A stretch of 64,000 nucleotides of DNA from Vibrio hippocampi (GCF_921292975.1 NZ_CAKLCM010000003.1:1364001-1428000); one strand, 5' to 3'; shown: positions 45,512-54,992, counted from the stretch's first letter. Made by a program: numbers and translations. The notes: generated by a model from the letters alone, not told the origin.

Positions 45512-46171
45512 TTAAAGCGTGGTAATCACATCTTCCACAGCAAGACGTGCTTTTGGCTTGCCGTAGTTGTAATCTTCGCCATCTTTGTGATAACCCAATG
45601 CTAGAGCAAAATCACATACATAGCCGTCTAGCTCATCTTTAAACACGTCACCGATCAATTCAGGGTCAACGCCTTCCATTGGGGTAGACGCAATGCCAAG
45701 ACGCGCAAGAACATGCAGTGTGTTGCCAAGTGCAATGTAAGTCTGAGCTTTGGTCCAGTTACCGTTGAAACCTGTCTCGTCCGTATTCAGTTCAGCAAAC
45801 CCAAACGCGCCATTTAGCATGGTGTCGTACATGTCTGCCGGTAAGTGACCTGAAGAAACTTCAGCGTCAACCACTTTACGGTAGTCATCTTTGTTGTACT
45901 TAGGGTTGTGAGCGAACAAAATCGTGTGTGACGCTTCTTTCGCATGAGGTTGGTTGAACTGGTGCATGTTTTCAAAAGTATCATGGAAACGCTGTTTCGC
46001 TTCATCAGACTCAAGAACAATAAACTTCCACGGCTGTGAGTTAATTGAAGATGCGGACAGACGGATGGATTCTTTGATGACTTCCATATCCTCTGCGCTA
46101 ATACGTTTAGCTGCATCGTATTTCTTTGCTGTGTAACGGCTATTTAGATCTTTGATAATTTGATGAGTCAC
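45512..46171 (-). CDS. nfsB: Oxygen-insensitive nitroreductase / FMN reductase (NfsB, FRase I type)
   Basis: A 219-residue FMN nitroreductase close to Vibrio fischeri flavin reductase FRase I and E. coli NfsB: HQIIKDLNSRYTAKKYD at the N-terminus, SASSINSQPWKFIV and STPMEGVDPELI. It reduces FMN and nitroaromatics with NAD(P)H; FRase I supplies FMNH2 for luciferase in luminous species. I start at the GTG (46171) giving MTHQII, as in FRase I; the ATG 3 codons upstream is too close to its GGAG. Confidence 0.9.
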   Translation of the reverse strand: MTHQIIKDLNSRYTAKKYDAAKRISAEDMEVIKESIRLSASSINSQPWKFIVLESDEAKQRFHDTFENMHQFNQPHAKEASHTILFAHNPKYNKDDYRKVVDAEVSSGHLPADMYDTMLNGAFGFAELNTDETGFNGNWTKAQTYIALGNTLHVLARLGIASTPMEGVDPELIGDVFKDELDGYVCDFALALGYHKDGEDYNYGKPKARLAVEDVITTL

Positions 46172-46315
46172 GAGCTGCATCTCCAAAAAATAATTACAGA
46201 AAGAGGGAGTTACCCACAACCAGTCTTGGTTGACGGAGCTCATGATAGGGGGAATCCAGCTAGAGATAAAGGACTATTTAATCCATTTATTATGGATAAT
46301 TAGCGCCATAATAAA

Positions 46316-46339
46316 ACAGAGCCGGCAGTTGGGCTCTGT
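46316..46339. terminator. Hairpin ACAGAGCC/GGCTCTGT, first copy
   Basis: An 8-bp stem with the same sequence as the hairpin at 46439-46463. Followed by GAGTGCTTTTTGATATGCC on the plus strand; may be a relict duplicate of the phn terminator. Confidence 0.6.
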
Positions 46340-46350
46340 GAGTGCTTTTT

Positions 46351-46419
46351 GATATGCCAGTGCTTTTGATATGCCTGTCCTATCTAAAAATAATGAAAAT
46401 ATGCCTGTCCCATCTAAAG
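46351..46419 (+). repeat. REP-like cores between the duplicated terminators
   Basis: GATATGCCAGTGC (46351), GATATGCCTGTCC-TATCTAA (46369) and ATATGCCTGTCCCATCTAAA (46400), spaced about 20-30 bases, in the same orientation as those at 45355-45446. Confidence 0.7.
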
Positions 46420-46438
46420 AAACACCATCTAAAGAGAA

Positions 46439-46463
46439 ACAGAGCCCGATAGCCAGGCTCTGT
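46439..46463 (-). terminator. Terminator of the phn (C-P lyase) operon
   Basis: ACAGAGCC/GGCTCTGT 8-bp stem followed on the minus strand by TTCTCTTT, 59 bases after the last phn gene. Repeats the 46316-46339 hairpin. Confidence 0.7.
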
Positions 46464-46521
46464 GAGCAATAGCCATTGTTCAGACGCAGTGATAGAAAGT
46501 CATACCGTCAATTAACATCAC

Positions 46522-47196
46522 TTACACCACGGATACTGATACTTGCGCTTCGAAATGTTTTAAAAATTCTTCGCAATCATTTTGAAACAGCGGCAGAGCT
46601 TGAGTAATCTGCTCATCACTCCAGTCCCACCACGCTAGAGCCTCTAAACGAGGTCCAAAGCTCGGGTCGTCAAATCTTGGTCGTAAAACACGCGCTGGAT
46701 TGCCCACCACAATGGTGTACGGCGGCACATCTTTCGTTACGACACTGCCCGCGCCGACAATCGAACCATTGCCAATCGTCACCCCCGGCAACACGATGGC
46801 ACCATGACCAATCCAAACATCATGACCAATTTTCACCTTGTCTTCCTTGCGCCAACTAAACACTTCATCGTCAATTGACGTCGGGTTACTTGAGGTCGAG
46901 TGGCTGCCTAAACCAAACTTTCCAGGGCGATAAGTAAAATGGTGTAAGGTGGGTCGCCACCAAGGATGATTACTCGGATTGACCCTAACTTGCGCCGCAA
47001 TGGACGTGAACTTGCCAATCTCGGTATACATCAGATTACAGTCATTTTGAATGTAACTGTAATCCCCTACGACCACATTGTTTAGAATGCAGCGATCACC
47101 GATTTCCGTCCAGCGCCCCAACGCCTCACCATGTAATTGACTGCTGGCAGCCACGCTAGGTTCAGGGCTGAGTGCGGCTGTTGTTGGCTCCGTCAT
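46522..47196 (-). CDS. Hexapeptide-repeat transferase of the C-P lyase operon (phosphonate metabolism protein)
   Basis: A 224-residue left-handed beta-helix acetyltransferase-like protein (DapH/DapD/GlmU-related, phosphonate metabolism hexapeptide family): CILNNVVVGDYSYIQND, then KIGHDVWIGHGAIVLPGVTIGNGSIVGAGSVVTKDVPPYTIVVGNPARVL. Start MTEPTTAAL (47196) overlaps the phnP stop (ATGA). These proteins occur at the end of phn operons and may acylate phosphonate intermediates; the reaction is not established. Last gene before the terminator. Confidence 0.83.
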   Translation of the reverse strand: MTEPTTAALSPEPSVAASSQLHGEALGRWTEIGDRCILNNVVVGDYSYIQNDCNLMYTEIGKFTSIAAQVRVNPSNHPWWRPTLHHFTYRPGKFGLGSHSTSSNPTSIDDEVFSWRKEDKVKIGHDVWIGHGAIVLPGVTIGNGSIVGAGSVVTKDVPPYTIVVGNPARVLRPRFDDPSFGPRLEALAWWDWSDEQITQALPLFQNDCEEFLKHFEAQVSVSVV

Positions 47197-47975
47197 AGAG
47201 TTATCTCCTGTCCATCGGATAAAATTTGAAAATTTGGCGTAAACTGTTCTGGATTCTGATTGGCCCAAATTATCACATCATGACTGACATGCATCAGCCC
47301 TATATTGCTTGGCTGGCATTGCTCAAAAATCGCTTTGGTTTGAATGATGTCGTTATGGTTTTTACTCAACCGCGTCTGCTCACATTCAATAGGTGGGTAG
47401 TTGCAATCGGTCACTATCCAATCGACCTTTCGCTCTTTCAGCCACGACGCCGTTTCCTCAGGTAGCCCGTTGGTATCGGTCAGATAAGCAATACAACCTC
47501 CCTGCCACTCAAATGCGTAACCAAGGCAAGGGCGCGAGTGATTTAAGGGCAGCGCGGTAATGGTCACTTGCTGCCACACAAAAGACTCAAACGGTCGAAT
47601 TCGCTGAGAAAAATCCAACATACCGGGGTATTTGTAGAGATCATCACAGCCCTGCTCATCCTCGGGTGAAATAACCGGCAATGTCGGCGCTTTGCCCCAA
47701 CGCAAATCAAATAAGGCGCTGACATGATCCATGTGATAATGAGTCAACAAAATCCTATCAATGCTACCAGCGGGAAAACGCTGCATCAGATCCGGAGCAT
47801 TGGCATCTAACAGCAGAATGCGACCATTGTGCTCAATGTAGGCTGACGACTTTTCGCGACGAAATTGGGGCTGGTTTTGTGCCTGTTGGCAGGCACTGCA
47901 ATCACAACCATAAACCGGCATCATGGCACTATTGCCTGTCCCTAACATAGTCAATTTTAAGTCTGTTGATTTCAT
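47193..47975 (-). CDS. phnP: Phosphoribosyl 1,2-cyclic phosphate phosphodiesterase PhnP
   Basis: A 260-residue metallo-beta-lactamase-fold phosphodiesterase: GCDCSACQQA (zinc-binding cysteines) near residue 24, LLTHYHMDHVSALF (HxHxDH) near 75, AYLTDTNGLPE near 163 and LMHVSHD near 240. It opens the 5-phosphoribosyl-1,2-cyclic phosphate released by C-P lyase. Overlaps phnN by 4 bases upstream and the hexapeptide transferase by 4 downstream. Confidence 0.93.
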   Translation of the reverse strand: MKSTDLKLTMLGTGNSAMMPVYGCDCSACQQAQNQPQFRREKSSAYIEHNGRILLLDANAPDLMQRFPAGSIDRILLTHYHMDHVSALFDLRWGKAPTLPVISPEDEQGCDDLYKYPGMLDFSQRIRPFESFVWQQVTITALPLNHSRPCLGYAFEWQGGCIAYLTDTNGLPEETASWLKERKVDWIVTDCNYPPIECEQTRLSKNHNDIIQTKAIFEQCQPSNIGLMHVSHDVIIWANQNPEQFTPNFQILSDGQEITL

Positions 47976-48544
47976 GCGGTTTCTCCTGACTCAAATTCTG
48001 CTCGCAACAGCGAAAATTGCTGAACGCTGTGTTCAATATTGCCACTGTTGTCGATCACACAAAGTTCCTGAGTCTGAGGCAGGGTGTATTGCGCGGCGCG
48101 GGCTAAGCGACGCTCAATGTCTTGCTCCGTCTCTCTCGCCCGATCAACTAACCTCTGGCGTAAAACCCCTTGCTCAACCTGAATCACAACCGGAATCAAT
48201 TGAGCACCAAAGCAACGCCTTGCTTGTGAAAGCTCGGCTCGGGAACCGTTAACCACGACTGAAAAACCCTTGGCAAGCCACTCCATGACTTCTTGACCAA
48301 TGCCATATTCAAGACCATGAGCTTGCCAATAAAGCGCAAACAGCCCTTTGTCTCTGCGTGAGCCAAACTCCTCAACGGTTAAAGCGACATGGTTTTCACC
48401 ACCAGAATCTGCGGACCGCGTGATATAGCGATGAGCAACAATGAGATCATCAGGGTATTGAACCCTCACCGCGTCAATCAACGTGTCCTTACCCGAACCA
48501 GACGGACCTATCACGTAATAGAGTTTTCCAGCCATATTCGCCAT
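47972..48544 (-). CDS. phnN: Ribose 1,5-bisphosphate phosphokinase PhnN
   Basis: A 190-residue kinase of the guanylate-kinase fold, P-loop GPSGSGKDT near residue 13, HRYITR near 38. It turns ribose-1,5-bisphosphate into PRPP, the last step that returns the C-P lyase ribose. Start MANMAGK (48544) 3 bases after phnM; an internal Met at residue 4 is the alternative. Confidence 0.93.
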   Translation of the reverse strand: MANMAGKLYYVIGPSGSGKDTLIDAVRVQYPDDLIVAHRYITRSADSGGENHVALTVEEFGSRRDKGLFALYWQAHGLEYGIGQEVMEWLAKGFSVVVNGSRAELSQARRCFGAQLIPVVIQVEQGVLRQRLVDRARETEQDIERRLARAAQYTLPQTQELCVIDNSGNIEHSVQQFSLLRAEFESGETA

Positions 48545-48547
48545 TGT

Positions 48548-49681
48548 TTAGAACACCTTTTTACCCTGACGCCAAACACGATCAACCAGCGGATGACCAT
48601 CAACCATTCTCGCCAGCACTAAGTCGGCTCGCTTGCCTTCGCTAATCAGACCACGGTCGTTCAATTTTAAGACTTCCGCCGGGTTCTTCGTCACCAAATG
48701 CACGGCTTGTGGCAAGGTTAGACTGTTTCGTTCATCTTCCGCCAATTTATACACCCCTTCTAACAAGCTAATCGGGTAATAATCAGAAGACAGAATATCC
48801 AGTACTCCCAATGAAGCCAGTTCATGGGCTGCCACATTGCCTGAGTGTGAACCACCCCGCACAACATTGGGCGCTCCCATCAACACCTTTAAGCCGAGTT
48901 CATGGGATTTCTTCGCCGCTTCTACCGTGGTCGGAAATTCAGCAATCGTCATGCCCAACTGTTTGGATTCCAACACATGCTCAATAGTGGCGTCATCGTG
49001 ACTGGCGGTAGAAATGCCACGTTGGTGACACTGGCGACAAATCTCGTTTCTGTGTTTCTCAGAATAGGTTTGCGACAAGGCAACCTGTTTGCTTTCATAC
49101 GCTGCCATTTCGCTATCAGAGAGGTTATGTTTCCCTTGATAATAGATTCGGTATTTCTCCACATCGACAAACTGGCGCTGACCCGGCGCATGATCCATGA
49201 GCGAGACAAGCTGCACTTGAGGGTAATCAACAAAGCGCTCAAACAGTTCTAGTGTGCTGGCATGAGGCACTTCGCAGCGCAAATGCAGTCGGTGGTCGAT
49301 ACGGGTCAGGTTACGTCTTTGACTCTCCACCACCGTATTGATAAATAGATCCAGATCGGTCTTGCGTTTCTCGTCGCTAAAATCCCCCAGAGCCACGGCG
49401 TCCAGTACCGTTGTGATACCCGAGCCGACCAGTTGAGTATCATGAGCACTCATGGCTGAGAATGGTGGCCAATCCACTTTCGGGCGTGGCGTAAAGTAGT
49501 GTTCCAGATTATCGGTATGCAGCTCAATAAAGCCGGGCATCAACAGACCATTTTCGCCATCGTAGGCGCCCGATACTTGACTCGGTGTGTCTGACATACT
49601 GGCAATTTTGCCGTCACGTAGCTCTAGCGATCCTTTGACCACTTCGTTTTCTAAAACGAGATTCACATTGGTGATAATCAT
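48548..49681 (-). CDS. phnM: Ribose-methylphosphonate triphosphate diphosphatase PhnM
   Basis: A 377-residue amidohydrolase-superfamily protein: [13 protein letters not shown] (metal ligands), [23 protein letters not shown] and ILSSDYYP. It removes pyrophosphate from alpha-ribose-1-phosphonate 5-triphosphate before C-P cleavage. Start MIITNVNLV (49681) overlaps the phnL stop by 4 bases. Confidence 0.94.
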   Translation of the reverse strand: MIITNVNLVLENEVVKGSLELRDGKIASMSDTPSQVSGAYDGENGLLMPGFIELHTDNLEHYFTPRPKVDWPPFSAMSAHDTQLVGSGITTVLDAVALGDFSDEKRKTDLDLFINTVVESQRRNLTRIDHRLHLRCEVPHASTLELFERFVDYPQVQLVSLMDHAPGQRQFVDVEKYRIYYQGKHNLSDSEMAAYESKQVALSQTYSEKHRNEICRQCHQRGISTASHDDATIEHVLESKQLGMTIAEFPTTVEAAKKSHELGLKVLMGAPNVVRGGSHSGNVAAHELASLGVLDILSSDYYPISLLEGVYKLAEDERNSLTLPQAVHLVTKNPAEVLKLNDRGLISEGKRADLVLARMVDGHPLVDRVWRQGKKVF

Positions 49682-50403
49682 GCTGCACTCTCCTGACTGG
49701 TGCATGCTGGCGTTGACTTCTTCACATCATAAAGACGGTCTGCGACCTGATTACGCGTTTCCTCATCATGGAAAATACCGACAATCGCAGCCCCACGTGA
49801 CTTGGCTTCGGCAATCAGCCCAACCACTACCGCACTATTGGTGGCATCTAAAGAGGCTGTCGGCTCATCAAGCAACAAGATGGGATAATCGACAATAAAG
49901 CCGCGAGCAATATTAACCCTTTGTTGCTCACCACCAGAGAAGGTCGCCGGAGCGAGATCCCAAAGGTGGGCAGGCACATTTAAACGAGTTAATAAATCCT
50001 CAGCTTTCGCCTTGGCGGCTTCGCAGCAACCGCCCATCTCGATCATGGGCTGCATCACCACTTCACGGGCACTGATACGAGGAATAACGCGCAAAAACTG
50101 ACTGACCCAACCGATGGTGTGTTTACGCACATTGATAATGTCTCTTGGCTGCGCGGTAGCAAGATTGACCCAATGACCTTGATGCACGACTTCAATATCA
50201 CCCGCATCCACCAAGTAATTGGCGTATAGCGCTCGTAGCAAGGTCGATTTTCCGGAGCCAGAGCGTCCATTTAATACCACACACTCACCGCTAGCGACCG
50301 AAAATGATGCGTTTTCCAATACGTTGATCTTGGCACCACTCTGGTTGTGCAACACAAATGTCTTGCTGACATTGGTTACGTTAATTTTTGTTTCCATTGA
50401 CAT
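49678..50403 (-). CDS. phnL: PhnL, ABC-type ATPase of the C-P lyase complex
   Basis: A 241-residue ABC ATPase with Walker [10 protein letters not shown] near residue 46, signature FSGGEQQR near 154 and Walker [12 protein letters not shown]. PhnL associates with the C-P lyase core, whose methyl-ribose intermediate is formed by PhnI with PhnGHL. Start with GTTCCC upstream and no strong ribosome site (GAGGG 6 bases before). 12 bases after phnK. Confidence 0.93.
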   Translation of the reverse strand: MSMETKINVTNVSKTFVLHNQSGAKINVLENASFSVASGECVVLNGRSGSGKSTLLRALYANYLVDAGDIEVVHQGHWVNLATAQPRDIINVRKHTIGWVSQFLRVIPRISAREVVMQPMIEMGGCCEAAKAKAEDLLTRLNVPAHLWDLAPATFSGGEQQRVNIARGFIVDYPILLLDEPTASLDATNSAVVVGLIAEAKSRGAAIVGIFHDEETRNQVADRLYDVKKSTPACTSQESAA

Positions 50404-50415
50404 TGTGAGGGTTCC

Positions 50416-51246
50416 CTAGTTTTGCAGTACTGACGAAACAAGAAGCTGAGTGTAAGGATGCTGAGGATCATCTAATACCTGATCGGTTAATCCTGTCTCC
50501 ACCACTTCACTACGACGCATCACCATAAGACGGTGCGCAAGCAGACGCGCCACCGCTAAGTCATGAGTCACGATAATCACCGCGAGATTCAATTCCGTGA
50601 CCAAGCGGCGTAGCAGGTCTAGCAACTTAGCCTGTACCGACACATCAAGTCCTCCGGTTGGCTCATCCATAAAGATCAACTTTGGATGGGTGACCAAGTT
50701 ACGCGCAATTTGCAGACGCTGCTGCATACCGCCGGAAAAGGTCGTCGGCATATCGTCAATACGGTCAAGTGGGATCTCAACATCGGTCAACCATTGGCTC
50801 GCTTGCTGGCGAATATCACCATAATGACGCTGTCCTACCGCCATCAAGCGTTCACCAATATTGCCGCCCGCAGACACACGGCTGCGCAAACCATCCATGG
50901 GATGTTGATGCACTACGCCCCATTCGGTACGCAGCAATTGGCGACGCTGGCTTTCGGCCATGTCGTAAAGGCTTTCCAGTTGCGCCAGTTGATCGCTGTC
51001 TGTGCCTTTCACATAGATCACGCTGCCACTGTCCGGCGCTTGGCGACCCGACAGTGATTTCAGTAAGGTACTTTTTCCCGAACCAGATTCACCGACGATG
51101 CCTAGCACCTCACCGGGGTAAATGTCGAAAGACACATTGCTAAACCCTTTACCCGGCGCATATAACTTGGTCAGTTCGCGCACTGAAAGTAACGGCTGTT
51201 CAATCTGTGTGTCGTTATTCTCTACGACTTGCTGTAACACACTCAT
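50416..51246 (-). CDS. phnK: PhnK, ABC-type ATPase of the C-P lyase complex
   Basis: A 276-residue ABC ATPase: Walker A GESGSGKST near residue 52, signature FSGGMQQR and Walker B LIFMDEPTGGLD. It binds the PhnGHIJ core rather than a membrane permease. Start MSVLQQ (51246) overlaps the phnJ stop by one base (TAATG) with GAGGAG upstream; an in-frame ATG 9 bases earlier is less likely. The N-terminus is about 20 residues longer than in E. coli. Confidence 0.93.
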   Translation of the reverse strand: MSVLQQVVENNDTQIEQPLLSVRELTKLYAPGKGFSNVSFDIYPGEVLGIVGESGSGKSTLLKSLSGRQAPDSGSVIYVKGTDSDQLAQLESLYDMAESQRRQLLRTEWGVVHQHPMDGLRSRVSAGGNIGERLMAVGQRHYGDIRQQASQWLTDVEIPLDRIDDMPTTFSGGMQQRLQIARNLVTHPKLIFMDEPTGGLDVSVQAKLLDLLRRLVTELNLAVIIVTHDLAVARLLAHRLMVMRRSEVVETGLTDQVLDDPQHPYTQLLVSSVLQN

Positions 51247-52139
51247 TATTGGCACTCCTCAGCCAAGAGCCCTTGCTCTTGTTGGCGTTCGCCACAGTAA
51301 TCGGTATCTGAGCAAACAAACATATGACTTCCCTTATCATCCATAACCACTTCATCTAGGAAGGTATCTTCCGCACCGCAAATCGCGCATGCTTGATCCC
51401 ATTTCTGTACCTCAAATGGGTGGTCATCAAAGTCCAAACTCTTCACTTGAGTAAACGGTGGAATGGCGTAAATGCGCTTCTCTCGCCCCGCGCCAAATAG
51501 TTGCAGAGCAGCCATATTGTCCATCTTTGGATTATCAAACTTTGGAATCGGTGACGGATCCATAATGTAGCGATCGTTGACGCGCACCGGATAACCGTAT
51601 GAAGTGGCGATATGACCAAAACGAGCGATATCTTCATACAATTTCACATGCATGATTCCGTACTCTTCCAACGCATGCATCTTGCGCGTTTCGGTTTCAC
51701 GAGGCTCGATAAAACGCAGCGGTTCAGGGATCGGCACCTGATAAACTAGGATCTGATCTTTTTTCAGCGCCACTTCTGGAATACGGTGGCGCGTCTGAAT
51801 GATGGACGCATCCACCGTTTTCTCTGTCGTGTTGGCGTTCGCCACCGACTTAAAGAACTCACGGATTGAAACCGCATTGGTGGTATCGTCCGCCCCTTGG
51901 TCGATCACTTTCAACGTGTCCGTCTCGCCGATGATCGCCGCGGTCACTTGCACGCCACCCGTGCCCCAGCCGTATGGCATTGGCATCTCGCGACCGCCAA
52001 ACGGCACCTGATAACCCGGAATAGCCACGGCTTTGAGTAACGCGCGACGAATCATTCGTTTAGTCTGCTCGTCCAGATAGCCATAGTTGTAGCCACTTAC
52101 CCCTTGGGCATGGGATGTTGGTATTTGATTGGCACTCAT
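51246..52139 (-). CDS. phnJ: C-P lyase radical SAM enzyme PhnJ
   Basis: A 297-residue catalytic C-P lyase (E. coli 281). It cleaves the C-P bond of ribose-phosphonate by a radical mechanism. Its unusual Fe-S cluster binds through C-x2-C-x21-C-x5-C in QACAICGAEDTF ... MFVCSDTDYCGE, exactly the E. coli spacing; AVAIPGYQVPFGGREMPMPYGWGTGG holds the essential glycine (Gly32 in E. coli). It overlaps phnI by 4 bases and phnK by 1. Complete and likely functional. Confidence 0.96.
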   Translation of the reverse strand: MSANQIPTSHAQGVSGYNYGYLDEQTKRMIRRALLKAVAIPGYQVPFGGREMPMPYGWGTGGVQVTAAIIGETDTLKVIDQGADDTTNAVSIREFFKSVANANTTEKTVDASIIQTRHRIPEVALKKDQILVYQVPIPEPLRFIEPRETETRKMHALEEYGIMHVKLYEDIARFGHIATSYGYPVRVNDRYIMDPSPIPKFDNPKMDNMAALQLFGAGREKRIYAIPPFTQVKSLDFDDHPFEVQKWDQACAICGAEDTFLDEVVMDDKGSHMFVCSDTDYCGERQQEQGLLAEECQ

Positions 52140-53218
52140 GATTTTTGCTCCTGCATCAATTCTTCATGCTCTTTATGCATCTTGCGAAGCAACTCAAGTT
52201 CTGATTGAAAATCCACGTAATGAGGAAGTTTTAGGTGAGAAACAAAGCCCGCAGCTTCAACATTGTCCGAATGAGAAAGTACAAATTCTTCATCTTGCGC
52301 CGGTCCATCGACGGCTTCGTCATACTCGGGAGCTTGTAGAGAGCGATCCACCAAGGCCATCGACATCGCTTTACGCTCAGTGGCGCCAAACGTTAAGCCG
52401 TAACCTCGCGTCAATTTTGCTTTCTCCGTTTTGCTGCCAACAAAGCCATTCACCATCTGACACTCGGTCAACTCAATTTCACCGATATCAATGGCAAAAC
52501 CCAACTCCTCCGGTATCAACGACAAGGTGCAATGACCCGTGCGAATTTCACCGGCAAAGGGGTGATTACGACCATAACCACGCTGAGTCGAATAACCTAA
52601 CGCCAATAAGAATCCTTCATCACCACGCACCAAGTTTTGCAGTCGGGCACTGCGGTCACAGGGGTAGTTCACTGGATTCAAGGTGATGTCTTCTGGTACT
52701 TGTTGGTTATCTTGTTCCTGTTGCATCAAATCGAGATGCTCCAAGATCCCCATCACTTGCGGGCAAGGTTCCATCGCTTCATCCGCCTTTGGCACTTGAG
52801 GTGTTTCGCCCTCAGCCAACAAAGCAAAATCCAATAGACGATGGGTATAATCGTAAGTGGGACCCAACACCTGACCGCCGGGAAGATCTTTATAGGTGGC
52901 GGAAATACGACGCTCGATACGCATTTCGCTGGTATTAACGGGTTCAGACACAGCCAAACGCGACAAGGTGGTACGATAAGCTCGTAACAAGAAGATCGCC
53001 TCAACCAGATCACCACTCGCCTGTTTAACAGCAAGCGCGGCTAATTCTCTGTCATAGATACCGCCCTCGGTCATGACACGGTCAACACTGCCCGCCAATT
53101 GCTGCTCAATTTGTGCGACCGAAAGCTCTGCCAATGAGGTATCACCTCTGCGTTTCTTTGCTTGCAGTTGATGAGCACAGCTGATCGCTTTCTCACCCCC
53201 TTTAACCGCTACATACAT
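52136..53218 (-). CDS. phnI: PhnI, nucleosidase subunit of C-P lyase
   Basis: A 360-residue protein, MYVAVKGGEKAISCAHQL at the start, LGPTYDYTHRLLDFALLAEG near residue 120, LPHYVDFQSELELL near the end. With PhnG, PhnH and PhnL it exchanges adenine of ATP for the phosphonate to form ribose-1-phosphonate triphosphate. Overlaps phnH by 10 bases at its start and phnJ by 4 at its end. Confidence 0.95.
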   Translation of the reverse strand: MYVAVKGGEKAISCAHQLQAKKRRGDTSLAELSVAQIEQQLAGSVDRVMTEGGIYDRELAALAVKQASGDLVEAIFLLRAYRTTLSRLAVSEPVNTSEMRIERRISATYKDLPGGQVLGPTYDYTHRLLDFALLAEGETPQVPKADEAMEPCPQVMGILEHLDLMQQEQDNQQVPEDITLNPVNYPCDRSARLQNLVRGDEGFLLALGYSTQRGYGRNHPFAGEIRTGHCTLSLIPEELGFAIDIGEIELTECQMVNGFVGSKTEKAKLTRGYGLTFGATERKAMSMALVDRSLQAPEYDEAVDGPAQDEEFVLSHSDNVEAAGFVSHLKLPHYVDFQSELELLRKMHKEHEELMQEQKS

Positions 53219-53823
53219 GGCATCACCTTCACTTTTGTTGTGCGTGGAATAGCAACCACTTGGCGCTGGCTAACCAGAATCAAATCAATGCCAAGTGGGA
53301 ACGGGAATCGCTCCTGACGCTGTTGTAAAAACTGAATAAACTCAGCCGGAGCGCCGCCTAACTCAAGGGAGTGACTGCGCTCGATACCCGGACCACTCAA
53401 AGAGACGGTCTGCCCCATCATTTGATCTTCGATTTCGACAACGACAGTGGTCGATTGATCGGGATACTCTTCCGTGCCGAGGTTAAACACGGCAGATTGC
53501 CAATCAAACGTGGCGATATCTACCGCAGAGATAACGGCAAAAGCAGATTGCTCGCACGATGTCGTCAGCGGAGAGCCACAATAGAATCGCAGATTGTCGA
53601 CAACGGCATCTTGCGTTAACAAGCTTGGTGATAGCCAAATCGGTGTGGCATTGTCGGCCATAGTCAGAAGTAGTTGCGAGGTTGCGCTGTGCATCGTTCC
53701 AAAGCCTTCACAGCGATCCAGCGACACTTTCTGTCCTGGCTCAGACATGGCTTTTAACAGCTGTCTAAAGCAATGTTGGCTGTCATGAACCGCATCAGAA
53801 AATGCGGTAGTGATGGTGGTCAT
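53209..53823 (-). CDS. phnH: PhnH, C-P lyase subunit
   Basis: A 204-residue subunit of the C-P lyase core (PLP-transferase-like fold without the cofactor lysine). Family marks: FRQLLKAMSEPGQKVSL near residue 20 and LSGPGIERSHSLELGGAPAEF near 145. Overlaps phnI by 10 bases; 22 bases separate it from phnG. The final CMP in VKVMPCM overlaps phnI start. Confidence 0.93.
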   Translation of the reverse strand: MTTITTAFSDAVHDSQHCFRQLLKAMSEPGQKVSLDRCEGFGTMHSATSQLLLTMADNATPIWLSPSLLTQDAVVDNLRFYCGSPLTTSCEQSAFAVISAVDIATFDWQSAVFNLGTEEYPDQSTTVVVEIEDQMMGQTVSLSGPGIERSHSLELGGAPAEFIQFLQQRQERFPFPLGIDLILVSQRQVVAIPRTTKVKVMPCM

Positions 53824-53845
53824 TATTCTATCCCTAAATTAGTTA

Positions 53846-54292
53846 TTAGTCTTCGCCGCGAACCATGGTAAAGAAGTCCACTTTGCTGCTCGCAACCTCT
53901 TTCGCACGTTGTTGGTCTCGCTCTTGCTTGATGGCGGCGAGAGGCTCAATCAGCGTGCTGGTAAGCGACTCGTGAAAACGTTGGGTCTGTAGCAACCCAT
54001 CGATCACAGCGGCTAACTCAGCGTGCGCTTTGTTGCGCCCTTGCAAGTAGCTATATCCCATCTCGCCCGAACTCAGCTTTACCACGGCTCGGGTTAATGT
54101 GGTGTCACCCATATTGAAGCTGCGCCCAGTGCCTCCCATACGGGCACGAACCTGCGCCAACCCCATTTCTGGTTGACGAATAATTTGATAGTCAGCCTCG
54201 ATCTGCTGTTGCAGCCAAAGGCGTTCCAAGTCGCCGAATTGACTTTGTGCCAGTACAGACATCCAAGTTGATCGCTCGGTCACAGTCGTCAT
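53846..54292 (-). CDS. phnG: PhnG, C-P lyase subunit
   Basis: A 148-residue PhnG: WMSVLAQSQFGDLERLW at the N-terminus, IIRQPEMGLAQVRARMGGTGRSFNMGDTTLTRAVVKL in the middle and LIEPLAAIKQERD near the end. Forms the PhnG2H2I2J2 core. First enzyme gene of the operon, 4 bases after phnF. Confidence 0.93.
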   Translation of the reverse strand: MTTVTERSTWMSVLAQSQFGDLERLWLQQQIEADYQIIRQPEMGLAQVRARMGGTGRSFNMGDTTLTRAVVKLSSGEMGYSYLQGRNKAHAELAAVIDGLLQTQRFHESLTSTLIEPLAAIKQERDQQRAKEVASSKVDFFTMVRGED

Positions 54293-54296
54293 TAAA

Positions 54297-54992
54297 TTAA
54301 TGCTCCATTAAGATTTCAGTTGCATCGGAACGGCTGTTGGAGCTTGACAATTCGGCCACAACAGAGGTTCCTTTGATTAGGTTTTTGGTGTTCACTTTTA
54401 AAATCGGTGTCGTGTTATCTATCTGCAATAGTTTGCACTCTTCATTGGTTGGCATCTTCGCGCCCACACGGGTCTCTTTACGAATCAACTCAATATCCAA
54501 ACCTCGCTTGATAAACTCGTGCAGTGAGCCGTTTTGATAATTCTTCAAAATGCTCCACCATTCGATCTGCGACAAATAATGGTCAATCACAGTACGTGGA
54601 ATATCTTCGGTGCGTCTTAGGGTGCGGATATGAATGATCTTTGCCCCTTCCGTGACACCCAAATGACGCGCTATTTTTGTCGGCGCGGCGATAATGCGAT
54701 TCGAGATCACCTCACTTCTTGGTCTCGCTCCTTGCTCTAGCAAGTTTTTAGTGAAGTGAGCGCCGGAATGAATGCGATACTCGCTAGGTTGACGCACAAC
54801 CATGTTGCCTTTGCCTTGCTGACGCTGAACCATACCGCTGGTCACCAGCTCATCAATCGCTCTGCGTAGCGTGTGTCGATTGACCTCAAAACGCTTGGCC
54901 AATTGACCTTCTGAGGGTAGATAATCGCCAGGCTGATACTGCTGCTTGACTTCATTTTCTAGCACTTGGGCGATATCTAAGTAGACTGGCAT
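54297..54992 (-). CDS. phnF: PhnF, GntR/UTRA-family repressor of the C-P lyase operon
   Basis: A 231-residue GntR-family regulator: helix-turn-helix LPSEGQLAKRFEVNRHTLRRAIDELVTSGMV near residue 25 and a UTRA ligand domain. Encoded first in phnFGHIJKLMNP, so it is autoregulated. A palindrome TGTCTAGACA lies 33 bases upstream (55025). PhnF-type proteins repress the operon and are relieved by a phosphonate-pathway ligand. Confidence 0.9.
   Translation of the reverse strand: MPVYLDIAQVLENEVKQQYQPGDYLPSEGQLAKRFEVNRHTLRRAIDELVTSGMVQRQQGKGNMVVRQPSEYRIHSGAHFTKNLLEQGARPRSEVISNRIIAAPTKIARHLGVTEGAKIIHIRTLRRTEDIPRTVIDHYLSQIEWWSILKNYQNGSLHEFIKRGLDIELIRKETRVGAKMPTNEECKLLQIDNTTPILKVNTKNLIKGTSVVAELSSSNSRSDATEILMEH

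Noticed and set aside
45416..45604. A 62-codon plus-strand frame after the transposase
   Set aside because: It runs through REP-like cores and antisense into nfsB; no coding signal.
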